64,000 nt of DNA from Danxiaibacter flavus. GTDB taxonomy: Bacteria > Bacteroidota > Bacteroidia > Chitinophagales > Chitinophagaceae. Below are positions 54,211-63,592 of this stretch, piece after piece (within the stretch, counting starts at the first letter, position 1; each line of letters opens with the position of its first letter). The stretch lies in assembly GCF_041060425.1 (NCBI RefSeq), contig NZ_JAULBC010000001.1, positions 1,438,231 to 1,502,230 on the forward strand, written 5' to 3'. A model generated the notes under the pieces. The model was not told the origin of the DNA and searched no databases. It saw nothing but the letters and a program-made list of their open reading frames with translations. The translations under genes were made by a program, and so were the position numbers.

Positions 54211-54413
54211 GTGTTAGGTGTGAGGTATCAGGTGTGAGGTATCAGGTGTGAGGTATCAGGTGTGAGGTTGCAGGTATTAGGATGTACGATGTTAGATGTA
54301 CGATGTTAGATGTACGATTTACGATGTCGGATTTCTTCATATTATGAAACGATAGCTTGTAGCTAAAAGCTGCCAACCTGATACCTGACACCTGATACCT
54401 GACACCTGACACC
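54211..54413. repeat. mosaic inverted repeat between the two adaptor genes
   Basis: The left arm (54211-54281) repeats GGTGTGAGGTATCA; the right arm (54373-54413) repeats the complement CCTGATACCTGACACC. Between them lies a block of GTACGATGTTAGAT units (54283-54330) and an AGCTTGTAGCTAAAAGC unit (54354-54371). It begins 7 bp after the first adaptor stop. Confidence 0.88.
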
Positions 54414-54430
54414 CTTTCAAAAATAAATTT

Positions 54431-55597
54431 ATGAGACAAATTATTATTGCCGTACTACTCAGCTGGATGATCATTAGCTGTGGTACAAAAAAAGAAAAGG
54501 CTGCAGTTGCAGATGATGTGTATTATACCTGTTCGATGGATCCGCAGGTGGTAGAGGCAAAGCCTGGCAAGTGTCCTATTTGCCATATGGAGCTGACGCC
54601 GGTGTCAAAAAAACTGCAGGAAGCTGCTAATGAAATTCAGCTGAGTCCGGAGCAGATAACACTCGGAAATATCCATGTGGATACTTTACGCAACGGAATG
54701 TTCAACAATAAAACGATACTGACAGGTACGCTAACCTTTAACGAGCTTACAACAAATGCAATTAGTGCAAGAATAGGAGGAAGGATAGAAAGGCTATACT
54801 TTAAAAACCTCGGTGATAGAATTGCTAAAGGTGATAGATTGTTTGATCTCTATAGTGAAGAGTTAAACAACGTAAAACAGGAGTTTTTACTTGCTGTTGA
54901 AAAACAAAGCAAACTTGGTAATAGCTTAATCGACTATAAAACGCTTGTTGAAAGTGCCAGGAATAAATTGGTTTTGTGGGGAATGTCAGATAGCCAGATT
55001 GAATCTCTTAAAACATCAGGAAAAACATCCGTGGTTACAACTTTTTATGCTACCGCATCCGGAACGGTTACGGAGTTGCCGGTTAAGGAAGGCGACTATG
55101 TTATGGAAGGAGGAACCATTGTAAAGCTTGCTGATCTTTCTGCGCTTTGGGCGGAAGCACAGGTATATACTTCGCGTCTTTCCCTGCTTAACACAAATGC
55201 CAGTGCGTTAGTGCAGATCCCTGATGTGGTTGGAAAGACATTGACCGGTAAGATTGAATTTGTCAACCCTGAAATAAATCCGGATACCCGCATTAACCTT
55301 ATCCGCATCAATGTTCCGAACAAAGATGGTTCGCTTAAACCCGGTATGCCTGTTTACGTCACCATTCAGGATCCTCCGCAAAAGATGCTAAGCCTTCCTG
55401 TTGATGCAGTTTTGCGTGATGGAAAAGAAGCTGTTGTGTGGACCCAGGTATCGGCAAACAAATTTGCTAGCAAGACTGTTGAAACAGGCCGTGAAGCAGA
55501 GGGGATGATTGAAATAACATCAGGATTGAAAGATGGTGATGTGGTTGTTGTTAGCGGCGCCTATTTGTTACAAAGTGAAAATGTGTTTAGAAAATAA
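54431..55597 (+). CDS. cusB: CusB-like RND periplasmic adaptor with heavy-metal-binding domain (second copy)
   Basis: The 388-residue lipoprotein (ISCG, Cys17) has the same layout as the preceding gene: metal module YYTCSMDPQV/GKCPICHMELTP (about 34-58), hairpin and lipoyl regions (ISARIGGRIERLYFKNLGDR) and barrel (EGDYVMEGGTIVKLADLSALW). Sequences differ clearly, so this is an old duplication or a partner in a hetero-adaptor assembly. The CGM of the first copy is CHM here. Two adaptors for one pump is unusual. Confidence 0.9.
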   Translation: MRQIIIAVLLSWMIISCGTKKEKAAVADDVYYTCSMDPQVVEAKPGKCPICHMELTPVSKKLQEAANEIQLSPEQITLGNIHVDTLRNGMFNNKTILTGTLTFNELTTNAISARIGGRIERLYFKNLGDRIAKGDRLFDLYSEELNNVKQEFLLAVEKQSKLGNSLIDYKTLVESARNKLVLWGMSDSQIESLKTSGKTSVVTTFYATASGTVTELPVKEGDYVMEGGTIVKLADLSALWAEAQVYTSRLSLLNTNASALVQIPDVVGKTLTGKIEFVNPEINPDTRINLIRINVPNKDGSLKPGMPVYVTIQDPPQKMLSLPVDAVLRDGKEAVVWTQVSANKFASKTVETGREAEGMIEITSGLKDGDVVVVSGAYLLQSENVFRK

Positions 55598-55640
55598 CAG
55601 CAGATTTCGTTATTTTGATTTGACGTAAATAACGATTGCC

Positions 55641-56687
55641 ATGCTCCATTCTAAAATTGCCGGAATAGGCATGTACGTTCCGAAGAATGTATATACCAAT
55701 AATGATCTCGCCCAGTTCATGGATACCAGTGATGAATGGATACAGGAAAGAACGGGCATCAAGGAACGCCGGTACGCAGACAGAACAGGAGAAACGACTG
55801 CGACAATGGGAGTAGAAGCCGCAAAAGTGGCCATATCCCGTGCAGGTATTACACCGAATGATATTGATTTTATAGTATTCGCAACCTTAAGTCCGGATTA
55901 TTATTTTCCGGGTTGTGGTGTGTTGGTCCAAAGGGCTTTACAAATAAAAGAGGTAGGCGCGCTTGATGTTCGCAATCAGTGCAGTGGCTTTGTTTACGGG
56001 TTAAGTGTGGCTGATCAGTTTGTTAAAACAGGAATGTATAAAAATGTTCTTGTAATTGGTAGTGAGAAACATTCATTTGGTCTTGATTTTAGCACCCGCG
56101 GCAGAAATGTCAGTGTGATTTTTGGTGACGGCGCCGGCGCTGTTGTGCTTCAGCCTGCTGAAAATGGAGAAGGTATACTAAGCACGCATTTGCATAGCGA
56201 CGGCAATGACGCGGAATTGCTTGCAATGTTCAATCCCGGCACTCATGCCAATCATTGGATGGAGAAAAAGCTGGCTGACTTTGATGATGCATCGATTGGA
56301 GAAATGTTCATGAGTCATGCAATGATAAATAATGCTCAAAATTTTCCCTATATGGATGGGCCGGCAGTCTTTAAAAAGGCAGTGGTTAAGTTTCCGGAAG
56401 TGATTATGGAGGCTCTTGCGGCAAATAATTTAAAGCCCTCCGATATCAATATGCTTATACCACACCAGGCCAATTTACGCATAGCTCAATTTGTGCAACA
56501 ATCACTCGGGTTGCGCCCGGATCAGGTTTATAACAATATTCAAAAATACGGGAATACAACAGCCGCATCTATTCCCATTGCGTTGTGTGAAGCCTGGGAA
56601 AAAGGTATGGTCAAAAATGGGGATCTTGTTTGTCTTGCCGCATTTGGTAGTGGTTTTACGTGGGCAAGTGCACTTTTAAGATGGTGA
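55641..56687 (+). CDS. fabH: 3-oxoacyl-ACP synthase III family protein (FabH-like)
   Basis: The 348-residue thiolase-fold enzyme has the nucleophile Cys114 in VRNQCSGFVYG, the histidine in IPHQANLRI near residue 274 and the asparagine in KYGNTTAASIPIAL near 304. It condenses an acyl-CoA starter with malonyl-ACP. It is about 30 residues longer than E. coli FabH owing to an insertion around residues 205-245 (HANHWMEKKLADFDDASIGE), a subgroup feature that may change chain-length choice. It follows the metal cluster by 43 bp but is not obviously related. Confidence 0.85.
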   Translation: MLHSKIAGIGMYVPKNVYTNNDLAQFMDTSDEWIQERTGIKERRYADRTGETTATMGVEAAKVAISRAGITPNDIDFIVFATLSPDYYFPGCGVLVQRALQIKEVGALDVRNQCSGFVYGLSVADQFVKTGMYKNVLVIGSEKHSFGLDFSTRGRNVSVIFGDGAGAVVLQPAENGEGILSTHLHSDGNDAELLAMFNPGTHANHWMEKKLADFDDASIGEMFMSHAMINNAQNFPYMDGPAVFKKAVVKFPEVIMEALAANNLKPSDINMLIPHQANLRIAQFVQQSLGLRPDQVYNNIQKYGNTTAASIPIALCEAWEKGMVKNGDLVCLAAFGSGFTWASALLRW

Positions 56688-56728
56688 TCCTTACATGATT
56701 CTGGCGGTGCTGCATTTTATGCGATATA

Positions 56729-57286
56729 TTATTTCAACCGGGTGCCTGCTGTTTTTAATGCTTTAAGCGACTGGCTCAGCAGATTTCGCGCGGCCTGGTA
56801 GTTGATCTGCATAATGTAACTTATTTCTTCATAGTCCATGTTCCGGTAAAAGCGCAGGTAAACTATCTCTCTTTGCCTGGGAGTGAGTGCGTTTAAAAGA
56901 TCTCCGACAAAACTTGCCCTTTCTTTTTCATTTTCTTCTTCAACCAGTAAAGTTTCTTTATTTATCTCAAAGGGAACATCAACAATAAAAGAGTCACCTA
57001 ATGGTGTACCTTTTTTGAGTGCAATTTTTTTGTAGAGCTTATATTGAAGTGACTTAAACAAATAGGCTTTTACAGATTGTATTTCTGACGTGTTGTTGTT
57101 ATTCCAGAGCTCCAGAAACAGTTCCTGAATAGTGTCTTCCAGCACATTTTTATCCTGAATAATTTTGTATCCGTACAGATAAAGCTGCGAATAATAGTTG
57201 CGGAACACTTCCCGGAAAGATTCTGTGTTTCCGGATTTTAGGATCAATGTTTCACAGGTGTTTTGTTGCGTAGTATCTTCTGCCAA
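56729..57286 (-). CDS. ECF RNA polymerase sigma factor (second)
   Basis: The 185-residue protein has region 2 (FRNYYSQLYLYGYKIIQDKNVLEDTIQELFLELWNN, about 26-61) and region 4 (LTPRQREIVYLRFYRNMDYEEISYIMQINYQAARNLL, about 131-167, given as landmarks). It is divergent from a FecR/SusC/SusD operon; 167 bp separate them. It is the likely transcription factor for that operon. Confidence 0.92.
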   Translation of the reverse strand: MAEDTTQQNTCETLILKSGNTESFREVFRNYYSQLYLYGYKIIQDKNVLEDTIQELFLELWNNNNTSEIQSVKAYLFKSLQYKLYKKIALKKGTPLGDSFIVDVPFEINKETLLVEEENEKERASFVGDLLNALTPRQREIVYLRFYRNMDYEEISYIMQINYQAARNLLSQSLKALKTAGTRLK

Positions 57287-57453
57287 TTTGCAGATGTTTT
57301 AATAATCTATAGGAAAGATAAGCCAATCTTAGAAGAATTGTATCGTTCTTCACCACGGCGACAATGGCTACGAGATTAAAAATAAATTAAATCGAGAAAA
57401 AGCAGTTACAAAAAAATAAGACGGAACACTACTATATAAACTGTTGCAACTAA

Positions 57454-58437
57454 ATGGAAAATGAGTACCTGTCTCCTGAAGAGTTTTTGTGTGATGAATC
57501 TTTTATTGATTGGCTTAACAGGTCTGATCCCAAAAAAACCGGGAGATGGGAGCAATGGATAAAAAAGAATCCCGGAAAACAGCATTTAGTAGATGAAGCT
57601 GTAGAATTGTACCATACACTGTTTGTGACCGAATCTTTGAAACCTGAACAACTGCTGTCAGCCGAGGAGAAAATATTTGAAACAATTGAACCTTCAGTAC
57701 CACGTGGAAAGGTATTTAACATTCAGCGATGGATGATTGCGGCTGCAATAGCTGCAGTCTTTGCTGCGGCAGTGTTAATGTTCTATCATGAAAATAAGCA
57801 GGAAAAAATAAAGTCACAGTTTGGAGAGGTTGTGAAAAATATTTTACCCGACGGGTCAGAAGTAATGTTAAATGCCAATAGTAGCGTACGATATAACTCA
57901 GGTTGGGATTCGACCATGGAAAGAGAAGTGTGGATAGAAGGCGAGGCTTTCTTCCACGTTGCTAAAACAGCAAAACACAATCGGTTTGTAGTTCATACGG
58001 ACAGGTTTGATGTTGTGGTAACGGGTACACAATTCAGCGTGGTTAATAAAGCAGAAGTGTCAAACGTGGTGTTGAAAGAGGGTAGCGTTACAGTTCAGGC
58101 AAAAAACGGCAAAGTCGTTTATATGCGTCCCGGTGATTTTATAGAGTTGAGGGATGATGCGTTGACGCAGAAAAAAGTAACAGCTGAACAGGCATTGGCA
58201 TGGATGGAAGATAAGTTGTATTTCGATAAAACCCCGCTTGCAGAAGTTGTAAAAATTATATCTGAACATTATGGTGTTGCTGTTGAACTCGCAGATACAG
58301 GCCTGTCTGCAGAAACAATCAGCGGCGTCATACCCAACAACAACCTCGATACGGTATTAAAAGCTTTAGGTGCCGTATCTGACTTATCAATTGAACGGAA
58401 GGAAAACCATGTTCTTTTGACAAGGAACAACCACTAA
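57454..58437 (+). CDS. FecR family anti-sigma factor (second)
   Basis: The 327-residue protein has an N-terminal cytoplasmic sigma-binding region (1-88), one transmembrane helix (WMIAAAIAAVFAAAVLMFY, about 93-111), the FecR domain (about 125-220; LPDGSEVMLNANSSVRYNS, VVVTGTQFSVVN) and a short DUF4974 C-terminal domain (LYFDKTPLAEVVKIISEHYG). It should restrain the divergent sigma factor until SusC2 binds its ligand. Confidence 0.92.
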   Translation: MENEYLSPEEFLCDESFIDWLNRSDPKKTGRWEQWIKKNPGKQHLVDEAVELYHTLFVTESLKPEQLLSAEEKIFETIEPSVPRGKVFNIQRWMIAAAIAAVFAAAVLMFYHENKQEKIKSQFGEVVKNILPDGSEVMLNANSSVRYNSGWDSTMEREVWIEGEAFFHVAKTAKHNRFVVHTDRFDVVVTGTQFSVVNKAEVSNVVLKEGSVTVQAKNGKVVYMRPGDFIELRDDALTQKKVTAEQALAWMEDKLYFDKTPLAEVVKIISEHYGVAVELADTGLSAETISGVIPNNNLDTVLKALGAVSDLSIERKENHVLLTRNNH

Positions 58438-58477
58438 AGCTGGCTGACTAATTACAAACATCCAAAACAATCTTGCT

Positions 58478-61400
58478 ATGACAAGCAAAACACAGAGAAT
58501 TCTGGTGTGTTGCTGCCTGCTTATTGCATTGACTGTCGGCTCTACAGCATATGCGCAAACTTCTTCAGACCGCGCATTGTATGCAGTAAACAAAAAGGCA
58601 TGGCATAACACATCTTCAGCAACTGAGTATGAGCAATCCGGCCGCAATAAAAATGAAGAAAAGCTATCTGTTCTGCAAGTCCTCAATCAATTAAACAAAA
58701 CCAAAGGCGTGTACTTCCTGGTAGCGGACAAATCTTTGCAGAACATAAAAGTGTTCCCCGTTAAGAACATGCAGGATGATGCCGAATCTATCCTTACTGA
58801 GTTATTAAAGGGCACTTCTCTTACCTACAAAAAAATAGACGAAAAGACCTACGTAATCATCAGGGCCAGGGAGAAAGCAGATTCTCTTAACGAGGTATCG
58901 GGTTACTACAGTATAAGCAACACACAGTATGCATACGAAGCAAGGTCCCCGCAACAAAAGATTACAGGGAAAGTTACAAACACATCCGGAGACCCACTCG
59001 TAAGCGTAAGCATTGTTGTACAGGGCAAATCAAAAGGAACAAATACAGATAGTAAAGGTGTATATTCAATTGATGCATCAAAAGGTGATGTACTTGTTTT
59101 CAGTTTTGTTGGGTTTGCTACAAAACAAATTACCCTGGGGGACGAGACCGAATTAAATGTTGTACTAAGTGAGTCTCAAACAAATTTAAGTGATGTAGTT
59201 GTTACTGCGCTTGGTATACAAAAGCAGGCGCGATCATTAGGGTATTCAACAACCGAAGTTGATGGTTCAAAATTTACACAGGCGCGCGAAGTAAACATTG
59301 GTAATGCGCTCACTGGTCAGATCGCCGGCGTTAGTGTAGCAGGTGTAAGTACTGGTCCGTACGGTAGCAGCAGGGTTATCATTCGTGGCAACGCATCATT
59401 AACAGGTAATAACCAGCCGCTGTACGTAATAGATGGAATTCCTTACGATAATAAGAACCAGGGTAGTGCGGGCATGTGGGGTGGCGCAGATTACGGAGAT
59501 GGCTTATCGAATATTAATCCCGATGATATCGAAACCATGCAAGTGCTGAAAGGTGTTGCTGCTACAGCCTTATATGGCTATCGCGGAGGAAACGGAGCCA
59601 TCCTTATTACTACCAAATCCGGTGCAAGATCCAAAGGCATTGGAGTAGAAGTCAATAATAATTTTACGCTGAGCAAAATATTTGATACGAGAGATATTCA
59701 ATATGTATACGGTCAGGGTACGCAGGGTGTAAAGCCTGTCGATATTAATGCAGCCAATGCGACTGCGGAATCTGCATGGGGCGCTAAAATAGATGGTTCT
59801 GATGCCGTAAACTTTCTTGGAGATACGTACAAGTACAATGCGTACAAGGATAACTATAAGAATTTTTATCAGACAGGTCTGACCAATCAAACCTCTGTCG
59901 CATTGCTTGGCGGCAATGATAAAGGGCATTTCCGCCTGGGATTGTCCAATCTCTATCTCAACACAAATGTTCCCAATTCGAACATGAAGCAACAGGGAGT
60001 TAATTTCAACAGTACTTATAATGTCACCCCGAAACTGCAAATGACGCTCACTGCCAACTACATCTTTGAACAAGTAAAGAACAGGGGATCATTATCTGAT
60101 GCACCTGGTAACTATGTGGCATCGCTTAACTTCCTTGCTAACACATTCGATGTGCGTTGGTTGTCACCGCGTGTAGATGCAAACAAGAATGAACTGCTGC
60201 CAGGATCACAGGATATTTATTTTGAAAATCCTTACTTCATTGCGTATGATTTTGAAAATCAGACAAACAGAAATCGTTTGACAGGTGGCCTCACTATCAA
60301 ATACAATATCCTTGACTGGCTGTATCTGCAAGGCCAGGTTACCAGGGACGGATATAACTTTGATACAAGAAGTGTAACACCTAATGGCGTACAGTATTCC
60401 AATGCCGGTGGTGGTTCTATTAATATGTCTAATATCAATCAACGTGAGTTGGATTGGCACGGTATGATTGGTGTGAACAAAAAGATCAATGAAAACTTTA
60501 CCATCAACGCCAACGTGGGTGTGTACTCACAGGATAATCAGTGGAAGTCATACAGTGGCGGCGGTGGACCATTCAATGTTCCCTTCTTTTACAGCATAAG
60601 CAATGTAACAAGCAGGCCGTTTAATTATGGCTTCACACATTCAAGGGTTAATTCTGTTTATGGAAACGTGGATGTAGGGTATAAAAACTTCCTGTTCATC
60701 ACAGCTACAGCGCGTAATGACTGGTTCTCTATGCTGAACCCGGCCAGTAACCATTACCTGTATCCATCAATATCCGGAAGCTTTGTATTTTCAGATGCTT
60801 TTCATATGCCTGACTGGATAAGCTTTGGTAAACTGAGAGCATCTTACGCACAGTCTTCCAATACCGGTGCGGCAACTCCATATCAAACTGTGCTGACCTA
60901 TGGGTTACAGGGTTATTCAATTGGCGGGCAGCCGGTAGGTTATGTTGTAAACGGTAGTATTCCCAATCAGAATTTAAGACCCGTAAAAATCCGTGAAGAT
61001 GAAATTGGGTTGAATATGCAATTCTTCAAGAGCAGGGTAGGCTTTGATGTAGCTGTGTACAATAAGAAAACGGAAGATGATATAGTGCCGGTTACTGTTA
61101 GCTCAACTTCCGGATATAATTCAAATACCATTAATATAGGCAAACTTGAAAACAAGGGTGTGGAAGTATTGATAACAGGCACACCTGTAAAGACAAAGAA
61201 TTTTTCATGGAACGTATCATTTAACTATGCGTATAATAACAGCAAAGTGCTTGACCTCGGAGGTGTTCCAAGTCTTTCTCTGGACGTGCCACGTTTTGGT
61301 GATGGTGTAAGTATTAGCAATGTTGTGGGAATGTCTTACGGCCAGATCATGGGTTTCAAATACAAGCGTGATGATAAAGGAAGTATTATTTACGATACAT

Positions 61401-61975
61401 CAGGATTGCCTTTACGTTCCGATGGTATAGTGTCACTTGGTTCTGGTGTTTACAAGCAAACCGGTGGACTTACCAATGAATTTCATTTCAAGGATTTTGT
61501 TTTTTCTTTCCTGATCGATTACAAGTTTGGAGCAAATATTTATTCAGGAACCAACCTGGTATTGTATTCAGAAGGTCTGCAGAAAAATACACTTGCAGGC
61601 AGGGAAGGAGGCTATGTTGGTCCGGGTGTTACTGAAGATGGAAAACCCAACACAAAAGCAGTGCGGTCAGAAACATATTTCAATGCAATTGCGGGCGGTG
61701 CGAACAGCATTTCAGAAGAATTTGTGTACAACGCAGGGTTTATTAAGCTACGCTCAATGACATTAGGCTATGTGTTTCCCAAAAGCATTTTAAAGGACGG
61801 ATTTATAAAAGGATTATCATTAACGCTGGTTGCACGCAATCTTGCTACATTGCTGAAACACACACCTAACATAGATCCCGAATCGAACTATAATAACACA
61901 AATGCGCAAGGACTTGAATTATCAGGTTATCCGCCGGTACGAAGCCTTGGATTAAACCTGAATATCAAATTCTGA
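58478..61975 (+). CDS. SusC/RagA family TonB-dependent receptor (second)
   Basis: The 1,165-residue outer-membrane protein has a signal peptide (about 1-27, ending AYAQ), an STN domain (about 68-130; LSVLQVLNQLNKTKGVYFLV), a carboxypeptidase-like domain (about 165-240), TonB box-like DVVVTALG, plug (about 250-370; VIIRGNASLTGNNQPLYVIDG, LKGVAATALYGYRGGNGAIL) and barrel ending LNLNIKF. With SusD2 it imports an unidentified oligomer. No hydrolase lies next to it within the window, so the substrate may be cut elsewhere. Confidence 0.95.
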   Translation: MTSKTQRILVCCCLLIALTVGSTAYAQTSSDRALYAVNKKAWHNTSSATEYEQSGRNKNEEKLSVLQVLNQLNKTKGVYFLVADKSLQNIKVFPVKNMQDDAESILTELLKGTSLTYKKIDEKTYVIIRAREKADSLNEVSGYYSISNTQYAYEARSPQQKITGKVTNTSGDPLVSVSIVVQGKSKGTNTDSKGVYSIDASKGDVLVFSFVGFATKQITLGDETELNVVLSESQTNLSDVVVTALGIQKQARSLGYSTTEVDGSKFTQAREVNIGNALTGQIAGVSVAGVSTGPYGSSRVIIRGNASLTGNNQPLYVIDGIPYDNKNQGSAGMWGGADYGDGLSNINPDDIETMQVLKGVAATALYGYRGGNGAILITTKSGARSKGIGVEVNNNFTLSKIFDTRDIQYVYGQGTQGVKPVDINAANATAESAWGAKIDGSDAVNFLGDTYKYNAYKDNYKNFYQTGLTNQTSVALLGGNDKGHFRLGLSNLYLNTNVPNSNMKQQGVNFNSTYNVTPKLQMTLTANYIFEQVKNRGSLSDAPGNYVASLNFLANTFDVRWLSPRVDANKNELLPGSQDIYFENPYFIAYDFENQTNRNRLTGGLTIKYNILDWLYLQGQVTRDGYNFDTRSVTPNGVQYSNAGGGSINMSNINQRELDWHGMIGVNKKINENFTINANVGVYSQDNQWKSYSGGGGPFNVPFFYSISNVTSRPFNYGFTHSRVNSVYGNVDVGYKNFLFITATARNDWFSMLNPASNHYLYPSISGSFVFSDAFHMPDWISFGKLRASYAQSSNTGAATPYQTVLTYGLQGYSIGGQPVGYVVNGSIPNQNLRPVKIREDEIGLNMQFFKSRVGFDVAVYNKKTEDDIVPVTVSSTSGYNSNTINIGKLENKGVEVLITGTPVKTKNFSWNVSFNYAYNNSKVLDLGGVPSLSLDVPRFGDGVSISNVVGMSYGQIMGFKYKRDDKGSIIYDTSGLPLRSDGIVSLGSGVYKQTGGLTNEFHFKDFVFSFLIDYKFGANIYSGTNLVLYSEGLQKNTLAGREGGYVGPGVTEDGKPNTKAVRSETYFNAIAGGANSISEEFVYNAGFIKLRSMTLGYVFPKSILKDGFIKGLSLTLVARNLATLLKHTPNIDPESNYNNTNAQGLELSGYPPVRSLGLNLNIKF

Positions 61976-62002
61976 TTGTGTAACCAAACTAAATCATTGA
62001 TC

Positions 62003-63592
62003 ATGAAACGTACAACTATATATATCGCGTTTGCTGTTTCGGGAATGATATTGGGAAGTTGCTCTAAGGATTTTGAAGCAATCAACACGGACCCCGAGCA
62101 CCTTACCAATGCTAATATGAACTACAACTACCTGCTTACCGCGGCGCAGTTAACTACATCAGGAAACAGTGATGCAAATGCTTATGAGGACTGGCGTAAC
62201 AATCTTATTTATGCATCCTGCATGATACAGCATTTGTCCAGCACATTTGGCTATTGGGGCGGTGATAAATACACATATAATGCAGGCTATAATTCCGCTT
62301 ACTGGGATCAAACTTTTAATAACCCGGTAAGGAACATCATTGAAGTGATTGAAAATTCAAAAAATGATACCGCTCACCAGGATTTGTATCAGATCGCGCG
62401 AATCTTCAAGGTGTTTATGTTTCAGCGCGTGACTGATATGTATGGCGACTGTCCTTACTCAGAAGCCGGTAGAGGATATACAAATGGCATCACTTCTCCT
62501 AAGTATGATAAGCAGCAGGATATTTATGCTGATATGCTGAAAGAATTGCAGGAAGCTGCAGGTGCATTGGGTAGTGGAGCAAATACAGTTGGTTCTGCTG
62601 ATATTTTGTATAGCGGAGATCCCGTTCAATGGAAAAAATTTGCTTATTCTGAAATGTTACGCCTGGCAATGCGCATGGTTAAGGTGGATCCTGATAATGC
62701 CAAAAAATGGGCGCAGACTGCTGTTACAGGTGGTGTAATGACTAGTATAACCGATGATGCCGTTTTTTCACATCAGACTGGCGTACCCGGTACTGCCACT
62801 ACCAACGGCAGCGCCCTTGTGTTGGATGGCGTTGATCCCAATGCGGCACGCCTGAGTGCGACATTTGTGAACTATCTTGTCGCAACAAAAGATCCTCGCT
62901 TGATCTACTTCGGTACAGTTGCCGAAGATCCAAACAACACGGATGATCTGGGGGACAATTCGCCGGCTATTCAACTTGGACAGCCAAATGGATACGATAA
63001 TGCCGGCGGTGCATTCGACATAACAAAAGCGCCCGGATATCCCGGAAGCCAGGCGAAGTATTCCATTGTAAATCGCAACACTTTTGCAAGATTAGATGCA
63101 CCGACTTTCTTCCTGACTTATGCCGAAACAGCATTGTTGCAGGCAGAAGCTGTTCAAAGAGGCTGGATAAGCGGAAGCGTTTCCGATTTTTATACCAGGG
63201 GAGTTACTGCTGCAATGAACCAGCTGGGGCAGATAGCAAAATATGTAAACGCCACACCTGCACCATTGCCTGCAATAAGCGCAGCGGATATTACTGCTTA
63301 CCTGCAGACAAATCCCTTTAATGCCGGCGACGCTCTGAATCAGATAAACACGCAATACTGGATCGCGACATTTATGGATGAATATGAAGCCTGGGCAAAC
63401 TGGAGAAGAACCGGTTTTCCGCATCTGAATGAAATAAAAAATTACCCGACCAATGTAACCAATGGAAGCATTCCTCGCAGGTTCACTTATCCATTGTCTG
63501 AAGCAACAACCAATACGGATAATTATAACGCTGCCGTTGCGGGGTTAAGCAATGGCGATAAAATGACTTCAAGAGTTTGGTGGGATAAGTAG
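62003..63592 (+). CDS. SusD/RagB family lipoprotein (second, SusD-like type 2)
   Basis: The 529-residue lipoprotein (lipobox LGSC, Cys20) has MNYNYLLTAAQLTTSGN, FMFQRVTDMYGDCPYSEA, and C-terminal IATFMDEYEAWANWRRTGFP and RRFTYPLSEATTN segments, more like the SusD_2 branch than the first SusD. It binds substrate for SusC2, whose stop is 27 bp upstream. A repeat unit begins soon after its stop. Confidence 0.93.
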   Translation: MKRTTIYIAFAVSGMILGSCSKDFEAINTDPEHLTNANMNYNYLLTAAQLTTSGNSDANAYEDWRNNLIYASCMIQHLSSTFGYWGGDKYTYNAGYNSAYWDQTFNNPVRNIIEVIENSKNDTAHQDLYQIARIFKVFMFQRVTDMYGDCPYSEAGRGYTNGITSPKYDKQQDIYADMLKELQEAAGALGSGANTVGSADILYSGDPVQWKKFAYSEMLRLAMRMVKVDPDNAKKWAQTAVTGGVMTSITDDAVFSHQTGVPGTATTNGSALVLDGVDPNAARLSATFVNYLVATKDPRLIYFGTVAEDPNNTDDLGDNSPAIQLGQPNGYDNAGGAFDITKAPGYPGSQAKYSIVNRNTFARLDAPTFFLTYAETALLQAEAVQRGWISGSVSDFYTRGVTAAMNQLGQIAKYVNATPAPLPAISAADITAYLQTNPFNAGDALNQINTQYWIATFMDEYEAWANWRRTGFPHLNEIKNYPTNVTNGSIPRRFTYPLSEATTNTDNYNAAVAGLSNGDKMTSRVWWDK

